This document shows positions 51,846-60,882 of a stretch of 64,000 nt of DNA, piece after piece. Where the stretch lies: NCBI GenBank assembly GCA_021802645.1, contig JAJZRO010000001.1:248001-312000 (forward strand). The letters run 5' to 3'. The position numbers were made by a program, and so were the translations under genes. Under the pieces are notes generated by a model that worked only from the letters and a program-made list of their open reading frames with translations, did no database searches and was not told the DNA's origin. Within the stretch, counting starts at the first letter, position 1. Each line of letters opens with the position of its first letter. This stretch comes from Deltaproteobacteria bacterium (GTDB taxonomy: Bacteria > Desulfobacterota > Desulfobulbia > Desulfobulbales > Desulfurivibrionaceae).

Positions 51846-54800
51846 CTATGCCTTCTCGATGTTGACGAGGAACGACTTGAACTCTGGCGTCTGGGTGTTC
51901 GCGTCGCCCACGAAGGGGGTAAGGGTATTGGCCAGGTAACCGTCCCTGGCAATGCCTTTGAAGCCCCAGTGGATCGGGATGCCCACATGGTAGACGGTCG
52001 TGCCGTTGACCTTCAGCGGCTTGATGCGCTTGGTTACCACGGCCTTTGCCTTGATGAAGCCCCGTTTGGACCACACCTTGACCAGATCTCCGGCCCTGAT
52101 CCCCTTCTCCTTGGCCAGCTCCTCGCCGATCTCCACGAACTGCTCCGGCTGGAGGATGGAGGACAGGAGGGTGTGCTTGGTCCAGAAGTGGAAGTGCTCA
52201 GTGACACGGTAGGTGGTGGCGGCGTAGGGGTACTCCTTGCTGGTGCCGAAGGCCGCCAGGTCGTCCCTGAACACCCGGGCCGCCGGGTTGCTGATCACCC
52301 GCGGATGCAGGGGATTGGTGGCAATGGGGGTCTCGAAGGGCTCATAGTGCTCGGGGAACGGCCCTTCCGCCATCTTGTCAAGGGCGAACAGGCGCCCCAC
52401 CCCTTCCGGCTGCATGATGAAGGGGCTCATCCCCTCGGCCGGGGCGGAGTCCGGTTTGAAGTCGGGCACGTCGGCGCCGGTCCACTTGATGCCGTCCCAG
52501 TAGACCAGTTTCCGGTTCGGGTCCCAAGGGCGCCCCTGGAGGTCACAGGAGGCGCGGTTGTACAGGACCCGGCGGTTGGCGGGCCAGGCAAATGCCCAGT
52601 TGAGGGTGCTGCCCAGACCGGAGGGGTCGTAATTGTCCCGCCGGGCCATCATGTTCCCCTTTTCCGTCCATGCCCCGGAGTAGAGCCAGCAGCCGCAACT
52701 CGTGGAGCCGTCGTCCCTGAGCTGGGCGAAGCCGTCCAGCAGCTGCCCCCTTTTCATCAGGACCTTGGTCGGGTCCTTGGGGTCGGTGAGGTCCGCCAAC
52801 GCCTTCCCGTTGTATTCCCTGGCCAACTCCTCGGGCGCCGGCGCATGGGGGATGGCGTAGTCCCAGGTAAGGTTCAGGATCGGGTCCGGGAATGCGCCCC
52901 CTTCCTTCCGGTACAGCTCCCGCAGCTTGAGGAAGATGCCGGCGATGATGTCGGCATCGGGCTTGGCATCCCCCGGCGGCGGTGCGCCCTTGTAATGCCA
53001 TTGCAGCCAGCGCCCCGAGTTGGTGAGTGAGCCGTTCTCCTCGGCAAAGCAGGTGGAGGGGAGACGGATCACCTCGGTAGCGATCTTGGCCGGGTCCACG
53101 TCGTTGTAGTCGCCGTGATTCTCCCAGAAGCAGGAGGTCTCCGTGGCCAGGGGGTCGATCACCACCAGGTACTTCAGTTGGGACATGGCCTTGATCAGCT
53201 TGGCCTTGTTGGGTATCGATCCCAGGGGGTTGAACCCCTGGCAGACGTAGCCGTTCAGCTTCCCCTGGGCCATGAGCTCGAACACCTGGAGCACGTCGTA
53301 CACCTTGTCCAGCTTGGGGAGCCAGTCGTAGCACCAGTTGTTTCCCGTGGTGGCGTTGGCGCCGTACCACGCCTTCATCAGGCTGACGTGGAACTTGCCG
53401 TAGTTCTGCCAGTAGGACATCTGGCCGGGCCGCAGCGGTTTGAGGGCCCTCTTAGCGATGTAGGCCTGGTAGTCGGTCTCGTTTTCGCGGGGGAGCGTGA
53501 GGTAGCCGGGCAGCAAGTCAGACAACAGCCCCAGGTCGGTGAGTCCCTGGATGTTGGAGTGGCCCCGCAGGGCGTTCACCCCGCCCCCTGCCATGCCCAC
53601 GTTGCCCAGAAGCAGCTGCACCATGGCGGCGGTGCGGATCATCTGCGAGCCCACCGAGTGCTGGGTCCATCCCAGGGCATACATGAAGGTCAGGGTCCGG
53701 TTGGGAACCGACGTGGTGGCAATGAGCTCGCACACCTTGAGGAAGGTCTCCTTGGGAGTGCCGCAGATACCGCTCACCGTCTCCGGCGTGTAGCGGGAAT
53801 AGTGGCTTTTTAACAGCTGCAGCACGCAACGGCGGTTCTGCATGGTCTCGTCGATCTTTGCGTAGCCGTCCGGACCGATCTCGTAGGCCCAGGAAGAACG
53901 GTCGTATGTGCGTGTCGCCTCGTCGTACCCCGAGAAGAGCCCCTCGCCGAATTTGTAGCCGTCGGCAACGATGAAGGAGGCGTTGGTGTAGGCCTTGACG
54001 TACTCGTGCTGGATCTTGTCATGGGAGAGGAGGTAGTTGATCACCCCGCCCAGGAAGGCGATGTCCGTACCGGTGCGCAACGGCGCATAGAGGTCGGCCA
54101 CCGACGCGGAACGGGTGAAGCGGGGGTCGATCACGATGAACTTCGCCTGGTTGTGCGCCTTGGCCTCGGTTACCCATTTGAAACCGCAGGGGTGAGCCTC
54201 GGCGGCGTTACCGCCCATGACGATGATGACGTTGGCGTTCTTGATGTCCACCCAGTGGTTGGTCATCGCGCCGCGACCGAATGTGGGGGCCAAACTGGCC
54301 ACCGTGGGGCCGTGTCAGACCCGGGCCTGATTGTCGAACCCCAGGATCCCCAGGTTGCGGATCACCTTGTGGGTGATGTGGCCCGATTCGTTGCTGGAGG
54401 CGGAGGCCGCCAGGAAACCGGTGGTCAGCCAGCGGTTGACCGTGGCGCCCGCCGCATTCTTGGCGACGAAGTTCTTGTCCCGGTCGTCCTTCATCAGGCG
54501 GGCCACCTTGGTAAACGCCTCGTCCCAGGAAATCCGCTTCCACGCGCTGGAACCGGGGGCGCGGTACTCCGGGTACCTGAGGCGGTTGGGACTGTGGATG
54601 AAGTCCACCAGACCCGCCCCCTTGGGGCAAAGGGTGCCGCGGTTCACCGGATGATCCGGATCTCCCTCGATGTGGAAGATGGACTCCTCGGCATTTTTCG
54701 CCCGGTCGCCCAGGCTGTGCATGATCAGGCCGCAGCTCACCGAGCAGTAGGGGCAGGTGTTGCGGGTTTCCGTGGCTCCGGTGAGTTTGAACTCTCGAAC

Positions 54801-54902
54801 CTCGGCCAGGACAGGATCGGGTGAAAAACCGAGGGCCGCCAGACTGGAACTGCCCAAGCCTGCCGCACAGATCTTGGCGAACTGTCTTCGGGTGATATCC
54901 AT
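51846..54902 (-). CDS. fdnG: Formate dehydrogenase catalytic subunit, selenocysteine-containing (TGA read as Sec)
   Basis: The frame runs from ATG 54902 to TAG 51846 with one in-frame TGA at 54317-54315. Read through, it gives 1018 residues (E. coli FdnG has 1015) with Sec at position 196 in NQARV[13 protein letters not shown], the exact place of the catalytic Sec in E. coli FdnG. A twin-arginine signal (TRRQFAK) leads, then a 4Fe-4S motif CPYCSVSCG...CPKG, then the bis-MGD-binding molybdopterin domains ([33 protein letters not shown]). It oxidises formate to CO2 in the periplasm with Mo or W. AAGGAGG precedes the start. An SECIS-like hairpin follows the TGA. Confidence 0.96.
54286..54317 (-). 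promoter_or_regulatory. Selenocysteine codon and SECIS element of fdnG
   Basis: After the TGA at 54317-54315 the minus strand reads CACGGCCCCACGGTGGCC, then loop AGTTT and GGCC. The stem GGCC/GGCC with loop AGUUU begins about 15 bases after TGA and parallels the E. coli fdnG SECIS (GCA-AGUCU-UGC), where the GU in the loop is bound by SelB. A lower stem of two G-C pairs extends it. Confidence 0.75.
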
Positions 54903-55042
54903 GGGACCTCCTTGTTATCTGGTTGGTGAAGCTCGAATTATCATTTTTCTCAAACGATTCAGCCGAGCGGAGTTAGGATAGTCTTTCCTTGTCAGGCGGA
55001 TGTGCTTCTCCACTCAGATAATTCGTGAATTTCGCTCCAGAT
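54903..55042 (-). promoter_or_regulatory. Structured 140-nt leader of the fdn operon with two mutually exclusive helices
   Basis: Four inverted repeats are present (plus-strand positions). A: 54915-54921 with 55015-55021 (TTATCTG/CAGATAA, perfect). B: 54934-54941 with 55018-55025 (CGAATTAT/ATAATTCG, perfect). A and B share 55018-55021 and cannot form together. C: 54965-54972 with 55008-55015 (8 bp, one G-U) encloses D, 54975-54978 with 54986-54989. Helix A ends one base from the ribosome binding site AAGGAGG (54913-54907), so the A/B choice could control translation of fdnG. Location ahead of a molybdopterin enzyme suggests a Moco/Tuco-type riboswitch, but the conserved bases of that class were not verified. 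Confidence 0.55.
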
Positions 55043-55048
55043 ATTTCT

Positions 55049-55078
55049 TTTATAGGTAAGTGGCGAGACGGCTGTCAA
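55049..55078 (-). promoter_or_regulatory. Strong sigma-70 promoter of the fdn operon
   Basis: On the minus strand TTGACA (55078-55073) and TATAAA (55054-55049) are separated by 18 bases, nearly the consensus. Transcription should start close to 55042, giving a leader of about 140 nt. Confidence 0.8.
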
Positions 55079-55094
55079 TCGAATATTTTAGGCG

Positions 55095-55304
55095 TAACAT
55101 CAGGGCGAAGAGTCATTTGATTCGCGGTGGATCCGGCCCGGCTTTTTCCACTGGTACTATGCGAGCTACTGGGAAAAGTTGCGGTGCAAGTGGCCCTGGC
55201 CGCAGTATTGCACGAGCCGCTTGATCGCTACCTACGCCGCCGGCTTCGCCGTTGTCTGCCTCTACACCAAACGCGCCCTGCCGGAACCGACGAGCAACGC
55301 CTAA
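55095..55304 (+). pseudogene. Possible remnant of a small Trp/Tyr-rich membrane protein gene
   Basis: This frame is open from just after a TAA at about 55094 to TAA 55302-55304 and encodes a peptide with a protein-like look: FFHWYYASYWEKLRCKWPW, then the hydrophobic LIATYAAGFAVVCLYTKRAL. It has no start codon of any usual kind before the middle of the peptide, so it is probably the broken 3' end of a lost gene. I do not recognise the family. Confidence 0.3.
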
Positions 55305-55366
55305 CAAACCTCGCTCGCGCCGCTTCGAGGTCACCCCTCCCCGCTCTTCTTCCCCTTTGCCAGGCT

Positions 55367-55390
55367 GGCGGTATGGGGTATGATACCGCC
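55367..55390. repeat. Perfect inverted repeat directly before the holB start codon
   Basis: GGCGGTAT and ATACCGCC (8 bp each) frame GGGGTATG and end at the base before ATG 55391. The loop and right arm include TATGAT (55379-55384), which could be a -10 box; transcription would then begin at or near the ATG itself. It may be an operator or an mRNA hairpin that affects initiation. Confidence 0.5.
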
Positions 55391-56389
55391 ATGCTACCCA
55401 CCGCCCCCGTCATACCCACCCGTTTTAGCGAGGTGCTCGGCCAGCCCAAGGCCAAGGAGATGCTCTCCCGCGCCATGGCCAGCGCCAAGATGAGCCACGC
55501 CTATCTCTTCCGGGGGCCGGCCGGGGTGGGCAAGAAAACCATGGCCCACGCCTTTGCCGCCACCATCAACTGCGCGGCCCCGGTCAGTCACGAGGCGTGC
55601 GGCAGCTGCCCCTCCTGCCAGAAATTCCGCTCCGGCAACCATCCGGATTTCCAGATGATCGCCCCGGAAGGGGCCAGCATCAAGATTCAGCAGATCCGTG
55701 AACTCAAAAAATCTCTGGCCTTCCCGCCCTTTGAGGCGCGTTACCGGGTGATTCTGCTGGCCGATGCCCACACCATGCGGCGGGAAACCGCCAACAGCCT
55801 CTTGAAGACCCTGGAGGAGCCGCCGGCCAACACCGTGCTCATCCTCACCGCCGACGAGGCGAGCGGCGTGCTGCCCACCATTGTCTCGCGCTGCCAGGTG
55901 ATCCCCTTCTTTGCCCTGCCCCAGCAGGCGGTGACGCAAACCCTGATGGCCGAGGCGGAGATAACGTCGGAAGCGGCCGCCACCCTGGCCGGTATTGCCG
56001 AGGGCAGCTTGGGTCGCGCCCGCCTGCTGCGCGACAAAGAGCTGCTGCCGCTGCGGCAGGAGATCGTCACCACCCTGCTCGACCTCCCGCCCGACGGACC
56101 GGAGACGGCGGAGACGGTCTTCGCTCTGGCCGAGGAGGCGGCTTCGCTCAAGGAGGAACTCCCCGAGCTGCTCGATCTCCTCCGCACCTGGTACCGCGAT
56201 CTGCTGCTCGCCGGCCCAACCCAACCGCTCAATCAGGACCTCGCCTTCACTTGGGAGACGGCGCGCACACGCTGGCCGGAACCGGAACTCTTCGCCCGCC
56301 TCGACCGCATCGACCGGGCCAAGCGGGAACTGGCCCGCAACTGCAATCGCGCCCTGGTCTGCGAAGTCCTTTTCTTTGGCCTGCTTTAA
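55391..56389 (+). CDS. holB: DNA polymerase III delta' subunit
   Basis: A 332-residue clamp-loader protein. N-terminal AAA+ part: FSEVLGQPKAKEMLSRAM, P-loop FRGPAGVGKKTMAHAFA, a zinc module (CAAPVSHEACGSCPSCQKF) and LLKTLEEPPANTVLILTAD with the SRC motif (IVSRCQ). The Walker A is complete, as in many delta' proteins outside enterics. The open frame extends 88 codons upstream over a different, unrelated sequence; ATG 55391 matches the family start. It begins a plus-strand housekeeping run (holB, ricT, metG and on). Confidence 0.92.
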   Translation: MLPTAPVIPTRFSEVLGQPKAKEMLSRAMASAKMSHAYLFRGPAGVGKKTMAHAFAATINCAAPVSHEACGSCPSCQKFRSGNHPDFQMIAPEGASIKIQQIRELKKSLAFPPFEARYRVILLADAHTMRRETANSLLKTLEEPPANTVLILTADEASGVLPTIVSRCQVIPFFALPQQAVTQTLMAEAEITSEAAATLAGIAEGSLGRARLLRDKELLPLRQEIVTTLLDLPPDGPETAETVFALAEEAASLKEELPELLDLLRTWYRDLLLAGPTQPLNQDLAFTWETARTRWPEPELFARLDRIDRAKRELARNCNRALVCEVLFFGLL

Positions 56390-56468
56390 TGGTATGTTTG
56401 ATCGACTTTTGTCCGCAAACTGAACCGCGCCGCAGCCCCGCTCCACCAAGGCCCGGCGGTCGAGGAAC

Positions 56469-57425
56469 ATGAACATCGAAAGCGAAGAGAAAATCGAGGC
56501 CCCGGCCGAGCAGGCGCCCCAGCTGCCCAAATGCTACACCGTGCAGTTCCGGCCCGGCGAGCAGATCGTCTCCGCTGCCTCCCGCATCCAGAATCTCAAG
56601 ACCGACGAGATCGTCATGGTCCAGAGCGACCACGGCCTGGAACCGGCAGTGATCCGGGCGGCTGCCCACCCCTGCGCCGTCGCCCCCGCCGAGGGGAGCG
56701 AGGAGAAGCTGGAGCAACTGGCCACCTGCGCCATTCCCCGCCGCGCCACCCGCGAGGAGCGGGAAAAGTACGAAAACCTGCTGCAACGCGAGGACGAGGC
56801 CTTCACCATTGCCCAGCGGCTCATCGCCAAACACCAGCTGCCCATGAAGCTCATCAAGGTGGAGCGCTTCATGAACGGCAGCAAGATCATCTTCTACTTC
56901 ACCGCCGAGAATCGCGTCGATTTTCGTGAGCTGGTCAAGGACCTGGTGCAGGAGTTCCGCACCCGGGTGGAGATCCGCCAGATCGGCGTCCGCCACGAGA
57001 CTAAGATGATCGGCGGCCTGGGCTGCTGCGGCCGCGAGCTCTGCTGTTCGAGCTTCATCAAAAACTTCGCGCCGGTCTCGATCAAGATGGCCAAGGAGCA
57101 AGGGCTGCCCCTGAACCCGGCCAAGATCTCCGGCATCTGCAACCGGTTACTCTGCTGCCTCACCTACGAGTTCGACACCTACCACCAGCTCCGCAAGGGC
57201 ATGCCCAAGGTGGGCAAGACCGTGCTGCTCGACGACCATCCCTTCAAGGTGCTCAAGAACAACGTACTGGAGCAGACCATCGAGGTGATCGCCACCGACA
57301 CCCCGGATCGCCCGATCACCTGGGATGCCGAGCAGTGGCAGCGGGCCACCCCGCTCAAGCCGGTCAAACCGCAAAAATCCTCGCGCAAGCACGAGGAGCA
57401 GGATTCCGACGAAGACAACGCATGA
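56469..57425 (+). CDS. ricT: PSP1-domain protein RicT/YaaT
   Basis: A 318-residue protein with the PSP1 domain between about 90 and 200 and the cysteine clusters of RicT: GGLGCCGRELCCSSF and GICNRLLCCLTYEF. In Bacillus, RicT (YaaT) with RicA and RicF forms an Fe-S complex that helps RNase Y mature mRNAs; in proteobacteria the partner proteins are usually missing. The tail is charged. holB upstream and metG downstream, with the metG start on its stop codon, is a widespread gene order that supports a housekeeping role. Confidence 0.9.
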   Translation: MNIESEEKIEAPAEQAPQLPKCYTVQFRPGEQIVSAASRIQNLKTDEIVMVQSDHGLEPAVIRAAAHPCAVAPAEGSEEKLEQLATCAIPRRATREEREKYENLLQREDEAFTIAQRLIAKHQLPMKLIKVERFMNGSKIIFYFTAENRVDFRELVKDLVQEFRTRVEIRQIGVRHETKMIGGLGCCGRELCCSSFIKNFAPVSIKMAKEQGLPLNPAKISGICNRLLCCLTYEFDTYHQLRKGMPKVGKTVLLDDHPFKVLKNNVLEQTIEVIATDTPDRPITWDAEQWQRATPLKPVKPQKSSRKHEEQDSDEDNA

Positions 57426-59350
57426 GCCTCTATATCACCACCCCGATTTTCTACGTCAACGCGCCGCCCCATATCGGCCATGCCTATTCCGCCATCGTGG
57501 CCGACGCGGTGACCCGCTTCAGCCGCCTTTGCGACGAAGAGGTCTTCTTCCAGACCGGCACCGACGAGCACGGCGACAAGATCGTCCAGGCCGCCGCCGA
57601 CGCCGATGTCTCGGTCCGCGAGTATGTGGACAACATCAGCCGCATGTTCCGCAGCACCTGGCCGGAGCTCGCCATCGAGCCGGACCGTTTCATCCGCACC
57701 ACCGATGGCGACCACATCGCCACCGTGCAACGCATTCTCCAGCAGGTCTACGACCGGGGCGACATCTACTTTGCCGAATACACCGGCCTCTACTGCAAGG
57801 GGTGCGAGCAGTTCCTTACCGAGAAAGAGCTGGTGAACGGCCTCTGTCCGGACCACCAGCAGCCGCCGGCCAAGGTTTCGGAGCAGAACTACTTCTTCCG
57901 GATGAGCAAATACCAGCAGTGGCTCATCGACCACATCACCAGCCACCCGGAGTGCATCACCCCGGAGCGCTACAAAAACGAGGTGCTCGCCTTCCTCAAG
58001 GAGCCGCTGGAGGACCTCTGCATCTCCCGGCCCACCAGCCGCCTCACCTGGGGGGTGCCGCTGCCCTTTGACGACCGCTTTGTCACCTACGTCTGGTTCG
58101 ATGCCCTGATCAACTACCTCACCGGCATCGGCTACCCGGACGGGCCGCACTTTGCCGAGCGCTGGGAAGCGGCCGAGCATATCATCGCGAAAGACATCCT
58201 GAAGCCCCACGCCATCTACTGGCCCACCATGCTCCAGGCCATGGGGCTCGCCCCTTTCCGCCGCCTCCATGTCCACGGCTACTGGAACCTGAACGAGACC
58301 AAGATGTCCAAGAGTCTCGGCAACGTGGTGCGGCCGCTGGAACTCACCGAGCAGTTCGGCGCCGACACGGTGCGCTACTTCCTGCTGCGCGAGATGTCCT
58401 TCGGCCTCGACGCCTCCTTCTCCCACGAGGCGCTGATCAGCCGCCGCAACTCCGACCTGGCCAACGATCTCGGCAACCTGGTGAGCCGCAGCCTGACCAT
58501 GGTGAAAAACTTCGCCAACGCCAAGGCCCCGACCCCGGGCCCGCTCGCGCCCCTGGATCAGGAGCTGGCCGACGCAACGGTGGCCATGGTCGGCGACTAC
58601 CGGCAGCGCATGGCAAGCTTTGCCTTCCGCCAGGCCCTGGAGGCGGTGTGGGAGGTGATCGGCCGGGCCAACCGCTACATCGTCGCCACCGCGCCCTGGG
58701 AATTGGCCAAGGACCCGGCCCAGGCGGAGCGTCTGGCCACGGTGCTCCACACCCTGCTCGAATCCCTGCGGCTGGTGACCCTGACCCTGCACCCGATCAT
58801 GCCCGCCACCGCGGCCAAACTCGCCGCGGCCCTCGGCCAGAGTGCGGAACCGAAGATGAACCGCGACGGCCGCTGGGGCCTGCTCGCCCCGGGCACCGCC
58901 ATCACCCTGGGCGAAGCGCTCTTCCCGCGACTCGACAGCAAGGGAAGCGCCCAGGCCGCCGCGCCCAAGACCAAGCAGGAGGCCAAGCCGGCCGCCAACC
59001 CCCCGCCACCACCTGCGACAGCCGCGGAAGGCGTCATCACCTTTGACCACTTCCAGCAGACCGAACTGCGGGTGGCGGAGATTGTCGCCGCCCAGAAGGT
59101 GCCCAAGGCGGACCGGCTGTTGCAGCTCACGGTGAAGGCGCCGGAGGAGCGCACCATTGTCGCCGGCATTGCCGAGTTTTACCAGCCGGAGGCGCTCGTC
59201 GGCAAAAAGGTGATCATCGTCGCCAACCTCAAGCCCGCCAAGCTGAAGGGCATCCTCTCCCAGGGCATGGTGCTGGCCGCCAAAAGCGGCGACCGGCTGG
59301 TGCTCTCCACGGTGGACGGCGACATCCCGCCGGGAAGCAAGGTGGCATGA
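57422..59350 (+). CDS. metG: Methionyl-tRNA synthetase
   Basis: A 642-residue class I synthetase. HIGH-type motif PPHIGHAYSAI near residue 14, a zinc knuckle with CKGC and C-PDH, KMSKS motif NETKMSKSLGNVV near 295, anticodon-binding helices (RRNSDLANDLGNLVSRSL), and a C-terminal EMAP/Trbp111-like tRNA-binding domain (FDHFQQTELRVAEIVAAQKV to SKVA) after a Pro/Ala-rich linker. It loads methionine on tRNA. The ATG overlaps the ricT stop codon; the frame runs 29 codons further upstream inside ricT without similarity. Confidence 0.97.
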   Translation: MSLYITTPIFYVNAPPHIGHAYSAIVADAVTRFSRLCDEEVFFQTGTDEHGDKIVQAAADADVSVREYVDNISRMFRSTWPELAIEPDRFIRTTDGDHIATVQRILQQVYDRGDIYFAEYTGLYCKGCEQFLTEKELVNGLCPDHQQPPAKVSEQNYFFRMSKYQQWLIDHITSHPECITPERYKNEVLAFLKEPLEDLCISRPTSRLTWGVPLPFDDRFVTYVWFDALINYLTGIGYPDGPHFAERWEAAEHIIAKDILKPHAIYWPTMLQAMGLAPFRRLHVHGYWNLNETKMSKSLGNVVRPLELTEQFGADTVRYFLLREMSFGLDASFSHEALISRRNSDLANDLGNLVSRSLTMVKNFANAKAPTPGPLAPLDQELADATVAMVGDYRQRMASFAFRQALEAVWEVIGRANRYIVATAPWELAKDPAQAERLATVLHTLLESLRLVTLTLHPIMPATAAKLAAALGQSAEPKMNRDGRWGLLAPGTAITLGEALFPRLDSKGSAQAAAPKTKQEAKPAANPPPPPATAAEGVITFDHFQQTELRVAEIVAAQKVPKADRLLQLTVKAPEERTIVAGIAEFYQPEALVGKKVIIVANLKPAKLKGILSQGMVLAAKSGDRLVLSTVDGDIPPGSKVA

Positions 59351-60084
59351 GCAAGACGGGCCTGCGACCCGATCCGGCGCGCTTCCTGCACGAGACCGAG
59401 CAGCAGGCGCAACAGCACCAGCTGGCGGCGGTACGCCTCGGCAACGGCGGGGATACCCTGCTGGGCCTCGCCCTCTTGGTGCCGGGCCTGCCGCCGGAGA
59501 CCGCCCGCGAGATGCTCACGCAGGCCGGGTGCCTGCTGACCATGCCGGCCGCGGCCCCAGCCGCCCGCCATCTTGCGCAAGCCGACGACCAGCCCAATCT
59601 CCTCGCCCTGCTACAAACCGAACTCGACCGCCATCAGGAGTCGCGGCTGCCCTGCTCCCTGCTGCTCCTGGGCCTGACCGGCACCAGGCCAGCGGCCAAG
59701 GCCAAAGCCGTGGCCCGCACCCGCTGCCAGGCGATCGCCGCCATTGAGCCCTTGCTCGATCACCAGGATACCGTGCTCCCCTGCGACGAACAGTCCATTG
59801 CCGTGCTGCTGCCCGCCACCAGCCTCGGCAAGGCCCGGCGTCGCGCCGCGGCGATCCAGGCCGCCTTGGCCAACGGCCCCCAGCTGCTCTGTTGCGGCCT
59901 CAGTGTTTGCCATGCCCACGAACCCCTGAGTGCCGAGGAATTCCTCCAGCGCACCCGCCAGGAACTCGACCGCGCCACCGGCATCGGCAACGGCGCCCTC
60001 TGCCATGCGGCCCTGGCCACGGCCGATGAGTCCTGTCAGGTCACGGTGGAAGAACGGGCGCAACTCTTCAGCTTCCTTGCCTAA
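59347..60084 (+). CDS. Degenerate GGDEF-like domain protein
   Basis: A 245-residue protein. Residues 100-235 follow the pattern of a diguanylate cyclase fold (RLPCSLLLLGL, then SIAVLLPATSLGKARRRAAAI, then LSAEEFLQRTRQELDRATG), but the GG(D/E)EF active site is replaced (LPCDEQSIAVLLP), so it should not make c-di-GMP. The N-terminal 100 residues are not recognised. It begins on the metG stop codon (ATGA) and is followed 9 bases later by a FlhG/MinD-like ATPase gene, which makes a joint function plausible, for example a binding or regulatory partner. Confidence 0.6.
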   Translation: MSKTGLRPDPARFLHETEQQAQQHQLAAVRLGNGGDTLLGLALLVPGLPPETAREMLTQAGCLLTMPAAAPAARHLAQADDQPNLLALLQTELDRHQESRLPCSLLLLGLTGTRPAAKAKAVARTRCQAIAAIEPLLDHQDTVLPCDEQSIAVLLPATSLGKARRRAAAIQAALANGPQLLCCGLSVCHAHEPLSAEEFLQRTRQELDRATGIGNGALCHAALATADESCQVTVEERAQLFSFLA

Positions 60085-60093
60085 GGATTGACC

Positions 60094-60855
60094 ATGCCCA
60101 AACAGCACCGGGGCCCGCGGGCCCAAAAAATCTGCATCAGCAGCGGCAAAGGCGGGGTCGGCAAGACCTCGTTCGCGGTCAACCTGGCCACCTCACTGGC
60201 CGGTAAGCAAAAGAGGGTGCTGCTCATCGACGGCGACCTCGGGCTCGCCAACGTCGATGTGCTGCTGGGCTTGAACGTCCGCCACACGGTGCGGGAAAAC
60301 ATCGAGGAGGGCCGGGAGCTCGCCGGTCTGCTGCTGCCGGTCCCGGCCGGCTTCCACCTGCTGCCCGCCACCTCCGGGGTGCCGGAGATGGCCAACCTTT
60401 CCTTCGAGGAACAGCGCGAGCTGACCGAGGCGCTGGACGCGATCATGGACCGGTTCGATTTCGTGCTGATCGACACCGCCGCCGGCATCGGCGACTCGGT
60501 GCTGTGGTTCAACGCCTGGGCAGACACCAACGTGGTGATCGCCTCGCCGGACCCCACCTCGATGGCCGATGCCTATGCGCTCATCAAGGTCCTGGTCGCC
60601 CGCCACCAGAAGAAGACCTTCCACCTGGTAACCAACAGCGTCACCTCGCGGAAGGAGGGGGAGGAAATCTTTGCGGGCTTGAGCGGGGTGGCGGCCAAAT
60701 TCCTCCGCGTCACCGCCAACCACCTGGGCGCCCTGCCGCACGATGCGACGGTCGTCCGCGCCATCCGCAGCCGCCGGCCCTTCGTGCTGGAGGCGCCGGC
60801 GAGCAAGGTAAGCCTTGCGGTCATGCAAATTGCGGATAAAATACTCACGTTGTGA
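60094..60855 (+). CDS. MinD/ParA-family ATPase, FlhG-like
   Basis: A 253-residue P-loop ATPase: deviant Walker A SSGKGGVGKTSFAVNLA, VLLIDGDLGLANVDVLLGL, FDFVLIDTAAGIGDSVLWF, and ASPDPTSMADAYALIKVL. These segments match FlhG/YlxH, which sets number and place of flagella or pili, better than true MinD; the C-terminal amphipathic helix is short. AAGGA lies before ATG 60094; a TTG at 60088 is less likely. No flagellar genes are in the window, so its target here is unknown. Confidence 0.88.
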   Translation: MPKQHRGPRAQKICISSGKGGVGKTSFAVNLATSLAGKQKRVLLIDGDLGLANVDVLLGLNVRHTVRENIEEGRELAGLLLPVPAGFHLLPATSGVPEMANLSFEEQRELTEALDAIMDRFDFVLIDTAAGIGDSVLWFNAWADTNVVIASPDPTSMADAYALIKVLVARHQKKTFHLVTNSVTSRKEGEEIFAGLSGVAAKFLRVTANHLGALPHDATVVRAIRSRRPFVLEAPASKVSLAVMQIADKILTL

Positions 60856-60882
60856 TATACTTACAAAAAATCGAGGTACCTC

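Noticed and set aside
57179-59050. Minus-strand open frame of 623 codons opposite ricT/metG
   Set aside because: Shadow frame across two real genes; Gly/Val/Arg-rich and without motif.
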